This document shows positions 22,497 to 32,356 of a stretch of 60,000 nucleotides of DNA, piece after piece. The position numbers and the translations under genes were made by a program. Location of the stretch: contig NC_087066.1 in assembly GCF_963678635.1 (NCBI RefSeq), positions 38,573,755 through 38,633,754 on the forward strand. Reading direction: 5' to 3'. Source of the DNA: Symsagittifera roscoffensis (Eukaryota > Xenacoelomorpha > Acoela > Convolutidae). Under the pieces are notes generated by a model that did not search any database, was not told where the DNA came from, and saw only the letters and a program-made list of their open reading frames with translations. The first letter of the stretch is position 1; each line of letters opens with the position of its first letter.

Positions 22497-23873
22497 GTGA
22501 AAAGCAGAACATCAGTTTCGCTTATAGCAAGCAGACGACCAATTCAACAAGATTTTAGACTAAACGAAAGCAAAAGATGGCTCGCGAACTTCCTACAAGG
22601 ACGACAAGCAAGAACACTGTTTCGCGACTCTCTCTCAAAAGCACGGATAGTTCGGTTTGGAGTGCCACAAGGATCAGTTTTGTCGCCACTCCTTTTCAAC
22701 TACTACGTCGCAGACGCACCTAGCCCTCCGGACGAAATCAAGATCAAGTCCTACGCAGACGACTTCACGTCCCTCATTCTCGGCACCGACATACCAGCAA
22801 TGGCAGGAAAACAAACGGAGTACCTCGCAGAACTAGTGAACTTCTTCGAAGAGCGAAACCTCCAGATCTCCATTGACAAGAGTTTTGTCACGCTGATGAC
22901 ACCACAGACAGCCCAATACAAAACCGTTCCTGAAGTGAAGATAAACAATGAACAAATAAGAATGAACAACCAAGCGAAGATCCTCGGCATCACTTTCGAC
23001 ACCATGCACACTTTCGGGGCCCATTGCAGAGACACTTCGAAGAAATGCTCTCAACGCAACAACGCCCTGAAAGCGCTTGCCGGCACTGACTGGGGAAGCG
23101 ACAAGGAAACACTCCTCATGACCTACAAAGCCGTTGTTCGCTCTAAACTTGAGTACGGCGCCGCTGTGATAACGCCCACACTCTCCGAAAGCAACATCGA
23201 GAAACTACAGAAGGTCCAAAACAGCGCCCTGAGAACAATCACCGGATGCCACGCCATGACTCACATAGACCACCTTCACCAAGAAACATCCGTTCTACCA
23301 GTTAGACGACACCTCAGAATGCGAACGATACAACATCATCTCGCCAACCACTTGCCAGATCACCCAGGAAACCAACTCACGAAAGAACCCAAGAACCCAC
23401 CAAGACTCATGAAAGAAACCCTCCAAACACGATATGAAGAAAGATACATTGAACCTCTACTCGACAGCAATAGACCTCTAACCGAAAAGAAGTACAGAAA
23501 CCTGCTAAAAACTATCCACACAAATGAGGTACGCGACGCCTTACAAACCTACGAATACCCAGCAGTCCTCGGACACAATCCACCAAAAATTGCCAAAGAA
23601 GAAACCGAATTACCAAGAACAACAAGAAGAACACTGGCACAGCTCAGATCCGGCTACTCAAAGTTCCTGAACTCGTACATGAACAGAATTGACCCGACAG
23701 TAAGCGAACTTTGCCCGGACTGCCAGCAAACAAGCCACACAACTATACACCTGTTCGACTGCATCGCAAATCCTACGAACTTAACCCCAGCCGATCTCTG
23801 GAAGCAACCGAAGAAGACAGCAATATTCCTGAAACTCCCCACAACCCTGGACCCAACAACGAGCGACGAATAG
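22490..23873 (+). pseudogene. LINE copy 2: RT and zinc knuckle, 5'-truncated
   Basis: The frame is open over about 458 codons. It begins inside the RT (WLANFLQGRQARTLF), has GVPQGSVLSPLLFNYY and the catalytic KSYADDFTSL, the thumb (AKILGITFD, SKLEYGAAV), and a C-terminal CPDCQQTSH ... FDC zinc knuckle. The PHD, endonuclease and first RT blocks are absent, as expected from 5' truncation during target-primed reverse transcription. It aligns with the C-terminal part of LINE copy 1 with clear divergence, so these are two related but separate insertions in the same direction. A short CAA repeat (about 23886-23904) follows the stop and may be its tail. Confidence 0.88.
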
Positions 23874-23884
23874 ATCTCAGAAGG

Positions 23885-23905
23885 GCAACAACAACAACAA
23901 CAACT
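23885..23905 (+). repeat. CAA microsatellite at LINE 3' end
   Basis: About six CAA units directly after the stop of LINE copy 2. Simple-repeat tails are common at non-LTR 3' ends. Confidence 0.8.
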
Positions 23906-23989
23906 AAACGAAAGCAGAAGACGAAGCAGTCCGAGTCGTACCGATTGCGTAGTTACCGCAGTTGCTCTTTTTTTAAGAATAAGGTTTGA

Positions 23990-24560
23990 AGAATTAACTC
24001 TTCACGATAGTGAAGAAGGCGCTTCGTGAAGGAAGACCGCGAATCAAGAAGCGTTTATCGTTGAACTGTGTGTCTGTTTTATTGCAATTGTTAGCTCTCT
24101 GGGTATATCCTGATTTTAATTTAAACAACAACGATTATTTTTGCCAGACACAGCTCATTACAAGCTAGGAGTTGGGAAAGGTATTTATCTCTGCTGAACA
24201 TAAACAGTCTGGCTACCGAAGGCCATACATCATCGTTTTCTTTGGATGTTTTAGGCGTCAGTATTAACATTGTTAATCTGTGTTCTGAGAAGTTAATTTG
24301 AAAAGAGCGGACCGTTTTGTCTGGAAAAACCCATTTTTCGGGTAACCAAATTTTTTGAATCCGGGGCTAGATCATTTCCTTAACGAACTCTCAGAAACTT
24401 AATGTGTTGGTGGTAATTAATAAGTTTAATATAAATGGAAGAGGACTCTCGAACTAGATTTCAAATTAGGATTCCTTTTAAAGTCAATATCAACATTGAA
24501 GGTGGGAACAAATTATCATGCTTGTGGAAAAAGACAAGGAAAAAATCAAAACTTCAATTC
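23990..24560. other. AT-rich stretch, no gene seen
   Basis: Non-coding DNA between the LINE tail and the possible minus-strand exons. A small imperfect hairpin lies at 23998-24035 (CTTCACGATAGTGAAG). No feature can be supported beyond this. Confidence 0.4.
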
Positions 24561-24564
24561 ACTT

Positions 24565-24850
24565 TTCGGTTGAAGACTTATCCTCTGTGCCACCTTCAGT
24601 TTCCTTGTCAGTGTCCTCAAGTCTTCTCTTCTCCACCCTTTTCCTGATGACTGATTTCATCGTTTTGGTGTGCCATTCCCCCGGACTGGCTTAGTCGAAC
24701 CTTCCGACGCACGCCGAAAACGACGTTAAAGGCGTTATTATCGAAGCAACAGTGAACAGGAGGCTCAGAAGATTTGGACAGGAACATTTCTTGAAATACC
24801 AAAACGGCAATTATGGCTCCAAATAAAGTTGAAAACCATTGGAACAATGC
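24565..24850 (-). other. Possible minus-strand coding exons, weak
   Basis: On the minus strand one frame gives a hydrophobic start (WFSTLFGAIIAVLVFQEMFL) and a polar tail up to 24617. An overlapping frame gives MKSVIRKRVEKRRLEDTDKE up to a TGA at about 24566. Both look more protein-like than the surroundings, but no splice pattern joins them convincingly and no family is recognised. Confidence 0.22.
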
Positions 24851-24925
24851 CGATCTTTCTCACAAAATCTCAGTCTTCACGTTCGTTTGAAACAGTTTTT
24901 CGATCAAACAAAATAGTGGACGAGC

Positions 24926-25208
24926 CAGAAGCAGAAGACCGCTCACGATTCGACCAAGTCATTGGGTTACCCAGACAGCTCAATTTTCGGCAAAGTCACT
25001 GGGTAACTGCCGGCAGAAGCAGAAGACCGCTCAAGGTTCCACAAAGTCACTGGGTAACCGCTGGCAGAAGCAGAAAACCGCTCACGATTCGACAAAGTCA
25101 CTGGGTAACCGATGGCAGAAGCAGAAGACCGGTCACGATTCGACAAAGTCACTGAATAACCGCTGGCAGAAGGAGAAGACCGCTCACGATCCGGCTGGGT
25201 AACCGCTG
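24926..25208 (+). repeat. 51-bp minisatellite
   Basis: About five units of 51 bp, anchored by GGCAGAAGCAGAAGACCGCT at 25012, 25063, 25114 and 25165, with a more diverged unit before. Because 51 is a multiple of three, one frame stays open and codes for a 17-residue repeat (QSHWVTAGRSRRPLTIR) until a TGA at about 25153. Coding status is unknown. Confidence 0.9.
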
Positions 25209-26430
25209 TCAGTCACTTCCATTTCCTATGAATTATTTATTGTACGGTGGAAAATTTTCTGTTTTATAATACATAACCTTTGTCCATTTGTATTGGATGT
25301 TTAATTTATCATTCAAAAACGGCCATTTTGAGTGAAAATATACAGAAAAACAGAACAGACAGTAGGACAGTCGGGATTGCACTGAACCCTCTCGTGCAAC
25401 AAATTGGAGAGATTACGACGTTATCTCCGGGAGAGTGCGGAATCAGAGGCCAGGTGCCTAGAGACTGTCAGAAAACTTCAATGTTATGATAGCTGCTGTA
25501 ATGTCCTGAACGTATTTAATTTAATCCGATACTAAATTAGTATTGCAGAGCATGAGCAGTTAGAGTCGAGGAAAGAGTAAATCCATCTCTAATGGATTTA
25601 GTATATAACTGTTACTAAAAACGTATCTAATTGTGGCTTTCTAGCCGTGTTTTTAATAATGAGCACGTAGTTTGGGGATCCGAGACCAGCTATGTGGTTA
25701 TTTTCGCATGCAAACAAACGCTGATCAAAAGTCGTTTGGCTGATGGCCTAAAAATGGTAACTTAAAGTTAGCTCCTAAACAGACCAGAAAAACAACTGGC
25801 TAGGTCAAGATGGTTATAAACGAGTAGGATCAAGGTAACTGACTTCAGCCAGTCGTCATTAGGGTTTTTTTCTACGCTCCGTCACTGTGTAATGTCTGGG
25901 CGAATGTTACATGGCTCGAAGTCTAAAAAAAACAGCTGGCAGGTTTTCCCTGTTTTTGAATTCATTTCTCAAGGTTTGCAGTTCCAATTCGCTGTCTGTA
26001 TGAAGCTCCTGGTAGCCCTCCAATAGCTCAGGTTCCGATTTCCACCCGGAAGAAGGAGAAATCAGAAAAAGGAGAGCCCTCTAACTGTGTTTAGTTCTCT
26101 ATCATGTTAGAGGTCTCTGGTGTATTCGAGGGAAATAGTTAGAATAAATGGTTAGTAAGTCGGTGTGCGTGTTGAAGAGCTATCTTTTTCAGCCATATGT
26201 ACCAATTTCTGAATTATGAAATTATTATGTTTTTTTTTGCAGAAAATACCGAAATGCTATTTTTTAAAATGTTGACGGTAAATTTTTCGTCAGTGTACGT
26301 AACTGGAAATATGTTTTAGGGTGGTGATCATAAACTGAAGATTTAAGTACCTCAAATATTGAGTCGTTTGTTATATTGAAAGTAAGTAACATTTCAGAAT
26401 ATAGAGTTTTGAGCAAAAAATTTGTTTTAG
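25209..26430. other. Intergenic AT-rich DNA
   Basis: No coding exon was recognised. Around 25570-25680 some words resemble the repeat near 18030-18180 (a palindromic AATCCATCTCTAATGGATTT), which suggests an old dispersed repeat. The stretch ends just upstream of a splice-acceptor-like TTTGTTTTAG (26421-26430). Confidence 0.4.
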
Positions 26431-26450
26431 TTAAATGATATTCAAATAAA

Positions 26451-28656
26451 ATGGGAATATTTGGTACTAATCCTTTTCAACCGAAGCGAGTGCCTGAGCG
26501 CAGGAAAAAAGCAGAATCTCTCAATGAGCTATCAGTCAACGAGCCAGATACAAGAGCGGAATTTGAACGAGACAAGCACGAAGCATCGCAGTTAAAAGGA
26601 GCAAAATTGAGAACTAACAGTGGGGAACTTGTGTTTCTCAATGGAGCCTGGAAAAAAGGTAACTTATCATGATTTAATTGTATCGACCCAGCAATCCATC
26701 TACGATTCAAATTAGTCATAGTCTAGAACACTCAGATTGCAGCAAAATTAGAGTTCTCAATAGAAAGCTTTTGCGCTAAATTACTGTTTATTTAGAGGAG
26801 TGGAGATTCTTAAGTAGATACCGTAGGATGGGATTGTGGAGTAAGTTCCCTTCTTTTTTGATTTCGTAGTTTTCGAGGCTGTGAGAGAGGACTTTTTCAT
26901 AATATTCAAGACGACTCTTTTTAAAAAAGGTTTCTGAAATTTTGCTCTGGAAGTTAAAGCCTTTAATAATCAAAGTATTTTTAATGCCGAATTGTTGGCA
27001 ATATCTTTGATCTAGGGCAATTTAATCAATTAAAAACGACACCAATTTAGGTTAGTTCGTGTTTGAACTCAGTTTTAATGAGTAATGAACGTATTAAAAA
27101 CTCTTAAATAGGTCCTGGTATTTTTTTCAGGAAAAAGTTTAAAATGCTCTAATAGCTACAGACATGCAATCATACATATTAATGCGGTTATGAACGCACT
27201 TAGATGTATATGCATTTTTTGAGTTCAATTAAAATGCATCTGCTGAAAGTGACCTAAATAGCACTCCTCAAATACAAACGTGGAAATGGCACAAAAAAAC
27301 GTGAACGATTTCTAGTTTCGAAAGTAGAATTTAAACTTTGTGTTTCCAGCGGAATAAAAACTTTACCGGTTGATCCAGTTTTCTCTAGTTGGGTTAATGT
27401 TATCAAAAAAGCGCCAATCATAAGTTTTTTTAGAAACTCAAAGAACTCTAAGGGAATCTATTTTTTTAAATTTAAATTTCGAAAGTTGACATTTTTCAGC
27501 TAAGTCAGTTTTTTGTTTACTTGCGTTCATTACTCTTTCCCATCTGTCAGTTGGAAAAGAGTAATGAACGCAAGTAAACTATTTTGGGATATCCATTTTT
27601 GGCTGCGTGATCCAAAAATTTTTCTAAAGGCACCTTTGGCGCCAATATATATTAATTTTAGGGGGGAGGGCGCACCAAAAAAACGTGATTTTTTCGGTTA
27701 AATTTTTCCAAAAAAAAGTGCTTGAAAACGCTATGCCTCTTTTTCAAAATTTTGTCTGCGGTGCAGGAGTTTTGGCCAAAACAGGGTCTTTTTAGTGCTT
27801 TGGGGAGCTCGAAAAATCATTTCGGGCGACCTACAAAAGTATCGACAAAATCCCTTCCCCCCCCCCCCCCCCCCCCCCACGAGAGAAATCCTGCCTAAGT
27901 GCCTAGATCCGCTCCTGCCTAAGTGCATTAATGAATGCATTAATATGTATGAATGCACATCTGTAGTTATTCGAGCATTTGAAGACTTTCCTGGTTGCCA
28001 AGACCTATATAAGAGTCTTGACTACGTTCATTGCTCTTGAAAACCGTGTTCAAAACACGAATTTTTAAGTGTGGAAATCAACGAAAAACAGAAATACGAC
28101 ATTGAAATGAACAGTTCAAGGTTAATTAACTTTGTTCAGATTCGTTGACCAAAAAGGATATTGCCAACAATTTGGCATTAACTTTATGAAATAGTTCTTT
28201 GCACTAGCGATCTCGCGAGCGTAGTTTTATAAGATTCAGACAAATTCGCTCATGTTAACTGAAAGAATTGTCCTTCATTCTTAAGTTTGACTTCAAAGCA
28301 TGCTCTTTTGCTGCATGGGATTGTATTGCGAGACAAAACTTTTATGGCTATGCGGGTGAGGCAAGTGACTCTTGGCCGGGACGTCCGAGCTCGAATCCCA
28401 TAGTTGCAGTTTTTTGTAGTCTGAAGTTGATTTTCTTTCCATGTAGATTTTTCCAACTTCTGGCGATCGAATTAAATCATATGTTTCAGTGTCACATGGC
28501 GAAGATGAAAAGGAATGTGCCAAAATAGAAGAGGAAAATGCAGAATTGGAGGAAAAGAACAATTTGCTGAAACTGCAGATAGAAACGCTTCTCGATCTTG
28601 TCACAGAACACTCGGCCAGTGTACAGACCCTGGAGAAAGAACTTGCGAACATGTGA
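26451..28656 (+). CDS. cby: Chibby-family protein, gene 1 (two exons)
   Basis: Exon 1 is 26451-26658 (donor GTAACT) and exon 2 is 28490-28656 (acceptor TTTCAG). They join in phase 1 to a 124-residue protein, close to the usual Chibby length of about 126. The N-terminus has the family pattern: MGIFGTNPFQPKRVP, a basic-serine segment KKAESLNELS, then ELVFLNGAW matching the conserved LxFxxGxW. Exon 2 gives the C-terminal leucine-zipper-like coiled coil (ENAELEEKNNLLKLQIETLL). In animals Chibby acts at the ciliary base and can bind beta-catenin. The KKAESL segment sits where vertebrate Chibby has its 14-3-3 site. The C-terminal basic nuclear signal is absent. The 1.8-kb intron holds a hAT-like MITE and a long hairpin. 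Polyadenylation signals AATAAA lie near 28915-28927. An acceptor-like site lies 20 bp before the ATG. Confidence 0.85.
26745..26850 (+). mobile_element. Foldback MITE, partial copy
   Basis: GAGTTCTCAATAGAAAGC and GTGGAGATTCTTAAGTAGAT match the family seen at 28929-29130, 33785-33955 and 54600-54735. Only one side is present. Confidence 0.6.
27060..27415 (+). repeat. Dispersed repeat, copy 1
   Basis: Blocks such as TTGATCCAGTTTTCTC followed by TTGGGTTAAT, and AATAGGTCCTGGTATTTTT, recur in the same order at 30590-30830 just after the second Chibby-like gene. Old, diverged, non-coding. Confidence 0.6.
27515..27579 (+). repeat. Near-perfect 26-bp stem hairpin
   Basis: GTTTACTTGCGTTCATTACT starts the left arm and its complement AGTAATGAACGCAAGTAAAC ends the right arm. 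The stem is about 26 bp with one bulged A and a 12-nt loop (CATCTGTCAGTT). It lies in the intron of the first Chibby-like gene and abuts the hAT-like MITE. Confidence 0.9.
27583..27917 (+). mobile_element. hAT-like MITE, 5'-truncated copy
   Basis: Shares the family core (GGCGCCAATATATA, a G-rich/C-rich pair, GGGAGCTCGAAAAATCA) and ends in GATCCGCTCCTG, a form of the CAGGGGCGGAT inverted repeat. The left end is missing. A poly-C tract of over 20 bases lies at about 27857-27879. Confidence 0.8.
28345..28400 (+). repeat. tRNA-like SINE fragment
   Basis: GAGCTCGAATCCCATAG resembles a tRNA B box and is preceded by GTGAGGCAAGTGACTCTTGG. It has no full cloverleaf, so it is probably a SINE relic in the intron of gene 1. 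Confidence 0.35.
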
Positions 28657-28928
28657 AAAAAATGTAAAATTATTTGTTGTATAAAATTTGCAGTCTGTAT
28701 AAATTCTAAACTTTGTAATTAAAACAAATTTGTAATTAGATTTTAGTCTCGGTATACATCTATGTTAGTGTAAACCATATTTGAAATACATCGATTTGCC
28801 CCTAACTTTTTTTTTCATTTTCTTCGTTATTTGATTGTTTGCCGATGCAAGCCATGATGTCAACTATTTGGCTTTATTTTTCATCGGATTGGCTTTTGCA
28901 GTCCTGACTATGTAATAAATCAATAAAC

Positions 28929-29130
28929 GGATCTGCTTAACAATATCTCCCTCTATGGTACCTACTTAAGAATCTGCACCCCTATCAATAAATACAGTAA
29001 ATTAGCACTGAGCGTTCTATTGAGAATTCTGATTTTGCTGCATTCTGATTGGTCGAAAAATCGACCATTTTGATCTACTTAACAATCTTTTCCCCTTTCT
29101 TGAAAGAGGTGGAGATTGTTAAGTAGATCC
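28929..29130. mobile_element. Foldback MITE, 202 bp
   Basis: Outer ends are inverted repeats: GGATCTGCTTAACAAT on the left and ATTGTTAAGTAGATCC on the right. Each end also folds on itself, with a second inner copy such as GATCTACTTAACAATC (29073-29088). It sits between the two Chibby-like genes. No clear target duplication was seen. Confidence 0.75.
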
Positions 29131-29177
29131 TAATCAACAGCATAGCTACTTGTAAAGTATATTTATTTCAGGTCCAA

Positions 29178-30499
29178 ATGACTTTTCATCTGAGGCGTTC
29201 TCTGAAACGAAAAGCACAGTCTCTCGTGGACATTCGGGCCAAAGGAGACACAGCTGATCTGAATGTGGACGATTGGTCTGAGCCGACCCTCAATTTAGGC
29301 AGCGTGGGTAGCGTCAAGTTCAACTCAGAGCAACACATTTTACAACTTTGTGAGATTCGATTTTGAAAGAACTGTTTTTCAAATTAATGATTGTGTGATT
29401 TTAATTTAAAATTCTTTTTGCCTGCTCATTACCCTCAACATACGCATGTATAGTAAATGAGGTGTTTTAGGAAAATCTCTTTGAGAAACCCCTGAACTAA
29501 GGTTCGTGTGAGTTCAATTTAAATATGCTGATTTGATTTGTGGAGGATATCAGAAAGTTTATTCCTAGAGCCTTTGAATGGGAAGATTTTATGGGTGCCA
29601 GTAAATGACAGCTTTCAGGCCTTTGCAAGAAGATGTAGAACACTGCCCTGCAATCAATATGTTAGACGGCTTGACAGTTTTTTCGCGAAAAAAAAACGGT
29701 GATATGTTACAATAGGTGGTAGTTTTAATTTAAACAGCTGGATCGCATTTTTTTTATTTATTTCAAAAGCTAATTTTTTGGCAAATGAAGTGTAAAATTT
29801 GAATTTTTGAATAACATTTTCACCTGGCAGACTAATTTATTTACAAAAATTATCTTAGTAAGTAGTACAATAGGTTGAATATGAAATGACTCCAATATGC
29901 AAAATATTTCTCAGATTCAATACATGCACTATACTCAAAATTACCACCTATTGTAACATATCACCAAAAAAAACCATGAGAGAAACTTTTTACGCTACCG
30001 TCAAGTTCAATATAACGGTGTAAAATATGTGAGATGATGATGGATGTTTAGGCTCCAATTCCTTACCAGATGTCAGTCCTCCCGTAGGAAGTAGATTAGC
30101 AGAATTAAAAGAAAGGAACTTGGCGCTGAAACACGAGAACGAGCTGCTAACGTGGAAATTCAATGTGCTTGCAGATATGGTAATATCGCCTTAATTTGAA
30201 ACTCGCTTTATAAATATTTATTTAAATTAAATATATAAAATCAATGGGACCTGGTAGTGTTTTCAATTGGTTTACTCCGTTTTATGATTAAAAATTGTCT
30301 TCGATCTAACCATTATTCAGATGAATTTTAAAAATCTACTTGGTTTTGTCGATTGAAGTTTTTTTTGTTAAATTATGCAGTTTTTTGCAAAATTTTGACT
30401 GTTTCTTGTGCACTTAATCCGTTGTTTCAGCTTGTGGAGCATTTTGCAGAAGTAAAGATTTTGAAGAATGAAATTGAATGGAAAGAAGGAAGGCACTAG
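29178..30499 (+). CDS. Chibby-family protein, gene 2 (three exons)
   Basis: Exons 29178-29349 (donor GTGAGA), 30052-30179 (acceptor TTTAG, donor GTAATA) and 30431-30499 (acceptor TTTCAG) join in phases 1 and 0 to 122 residues. The order is that of Chibby: a basic-serine segment KRKAQSLVD aligned with the 14-3-3-site region, then PTLNLGSVGSVKFNSEQHIL aligned with the LxFxxGxW segment (the tryptophan is replaced), then a coiled coil (LKERNLALKHENELLTWKF and NVLADMLVEHF). The first intron is in the same phase and at about the same place as in gene 1, which supports an old duplication. The FxPK N-terminus is absent. TTATTTCAG lies 6 bp before the ATG, so the 5' end is either cis-spliced to an upstream exon or trans-spliced. 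The first intron contains a 268-bp MITE. Confidence 0.72.
29698..29965. mobile_element. MITE with 24-bp terminal inverted repeats
   Basis: The left end GGTGATATGTTACAATAGGT and the right end ACCTATTGTAACATATCACC are perfect inverted complements over at least 24 bp. The element is 268 bp and has no ORF. AAAAAAAAC lies on the outside of both ends and may be the target duplication. It lies in the first intron of the second Chibby-like gene. Confidence 0.9.
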
Positions 30500-30589
30500 T
30501 AGTGATTGATTTGTCGAACTTCAAACTAACTTAGCCTGTACATTTTTAAGCAGTTGTAAATTTGTATGTATTGAAATATCTATTGCCTT

Positions 30590-30830
30590 AAATCTATTGT
30601 AAAAAGTCGTGAACATTGTGAATACTCTTAGATAGGTCATGGTAATTTTTCATGAAAAATCTTTTAAAATTGGTGAAGGTAGGCAAACTCCACAATCCAG
30701 CAGAAAAAAGTAAAGACCGCGAAAAACGTGATTGATTTCTAATTTCGATAATAAATTGAATTTTCAGTTTTCTTGATCCAGTTTTCTCAAATTGGGTTAA
30801 TTTTATCAAAAAAATGCACTGAAAAAACAA
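30590..30830 (+). repeat. Dispersed repeat, copy 2
   Basis: Diverged copy of the repeat at 27060-27415, with the same block order (AATACTCTTAGATAGGTC, then TTGATCCAGTTTTCTCAAAT, then TTGGGTTAATTTTATC). Confidence 0.6.
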
Positions 30831-31627
30831 ATAAGCATTGTAACAGAAAACAACTTTCAATCATTTCTTAAAGGAAAAAAATCATTGCGAAAAATTTATG
30901 AATTCTTTCTAGTTCAAATTTTTTTCCTACTTCCAATAAAACACTTGGGTTTTTCCTTTTGATTCAGGCAATTTGCGGCAATCGAATTAATAGTTTTTGA
31001 CATGAAATTTTCAAACCCTATAGAAGATATTGTATCCCTGAAATCAAATATGAAAAGATATTTTACCTACGATCATTTCGCAAAGTTCTGCGAGTTATAA
31101 ATTGTCAAGTTGACCATGGACTACTTTATGCACACTTGAAGATTTTAGTCATAACGCTGAAAGTGTAAAGCGAGTATGCGTGGCGAATAATTCCGCAATT
31201 ATTTCTAGTTGAGATCAAGCTAGCTAATTGGTCGTAGTAGTTTCGTAGATTCGAATTTTCCTACTTGATCTTTGATATTGTCCACAATTTATATTTTTTC
31301 AATTTTTTCCCCAAAAGTTTTGATATGGATTAAACTATGATAAGAATTTGCTCTGATATACGAGAAGTTTTTTTTATTTATGCAGTATTTAGAGCAATGT
31401 TATCGTTGATTGCGGTATTTTCTGAACTGGAGTTCCGTCCGATTAAATTTGAGTTCTGTCAATTTCTTTAAAAAAAAATGAAAATTTTCTATTATAGTCT
31501 GTTGAAAAAGGATTGTTGCTTTTATTACTCTAGCGAGCTAACATGCAAATTATATAAGTACGCATCTTCTTTTTTTTCTAACCTAACACGCGAAGAAAAA
31601 ACAGTGTTCATTAAAATTGACTCATCA
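30831..31627. other. AT-rich stretch, no gene seen
   Basis: AT-rich DNA with poly-T and poly-A runs. No splice-bounded exon or repeat end was recognised. Confidence 0.4.
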
Positions 31628-31760
31628 TCTCTAGGTGGAAGATCGAATCCGAGACGTAGTCGAATTTTCACTAATTCGAGGCTTAATTGTACTCTTATTA
31701 TTGAACTTTATAAAGCCGTTTTTTGTCGTGTTCTCTCTGATGCTGCGCGTTTGTATTTAA
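31628..31760 (+). mobile_element. tRNA-derived SINE-like copy 1
   Basis: A B-box-like GATCGAATCCGAGACG is followed by a body shared with 35012-35185 (ACGTAGTCGA, CTAATTCGAG, GCCGTTTTTTGTCGTGTTCTC). The A-box half is degraded. Confidence 0.6.
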
Positions 31761-31982
31761 CATTTTTGAGAAATAGCGAGCTGTAATTTTTAGTCTCCTG
31801 GTGAAAGTTTTCTAATAATTGCATTTTTGATCCATATATTCAAAAAATTCACCGAAACGCTGGGGCGATAGAGGGTTTTCAAAATTACAACTCGGAAAGG
31901 GGATTGGTTTTGGTGGAAAAGTGATTAACTGGTTCTGAGGGGGAGCGGGCGTGGTGTAATTGTCTGAGGGGCAAACATTGGG

Positions 31983-32356
31983 CAGGGTTGCTTGATTTAA
32001 ATCATTGATTAAATCCGATTTAAATTTTGATTTTAATCAGAGGTTTTGTACGATTTAAATCAAAGGAAATTCCATTTTTAGTGGCATGTTTCTTCCGCCA
32101 ATTACCCGCTAATTATCACCCGCCAGTTCTGTAAAACTAGTTTTTTGTATAACTGTTGTAAACCAAAACTGAAATTGTTTCCATAATTAACTTGATTTCA
32201 AAAATTTAACTTGATTTTCTAGCACTACTTTTGGCTTTTCTAAGATACTCGGCAGTTTTCGAAAAATCAGATTAACAATGAAAAAAACTGGTCTAAATCC
32301 AAAAAGCTATTCATTTGATTTTTTTCTAACTTATATAGGTTTTTTATGCAACCCTG
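31983..32356. mobile_element. Small element with CAGGGTTGC ends
   Basis: The left end CAGGGTTGC (31983-31991) and right end GCAACCCTG (32348-32356) are inverted complements. The 374-bp interior is rich in GATTTAAATC-type palindromes and has no ORF. The CA...TG ends suggest a hAT-type MITE, but no 8-bp target duplication was found. Confidence 0.6.

Larger units (their letters stand above)
26659..28489 (+). other. Intron of Chibby-like gene 1
   Basis: A GT-AG intron of 1831 bp. It contains a partial foldback MITE (about 26745-26850), a dispersed repeat (27060-27415), a long perfect hairpin (27515-27579), a hAT-like MITE (27583-27917) and a T-arm-like SINE fragment (about 28345-28400). No further exon is needed to keep the frame. 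Confidence 0.75.
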
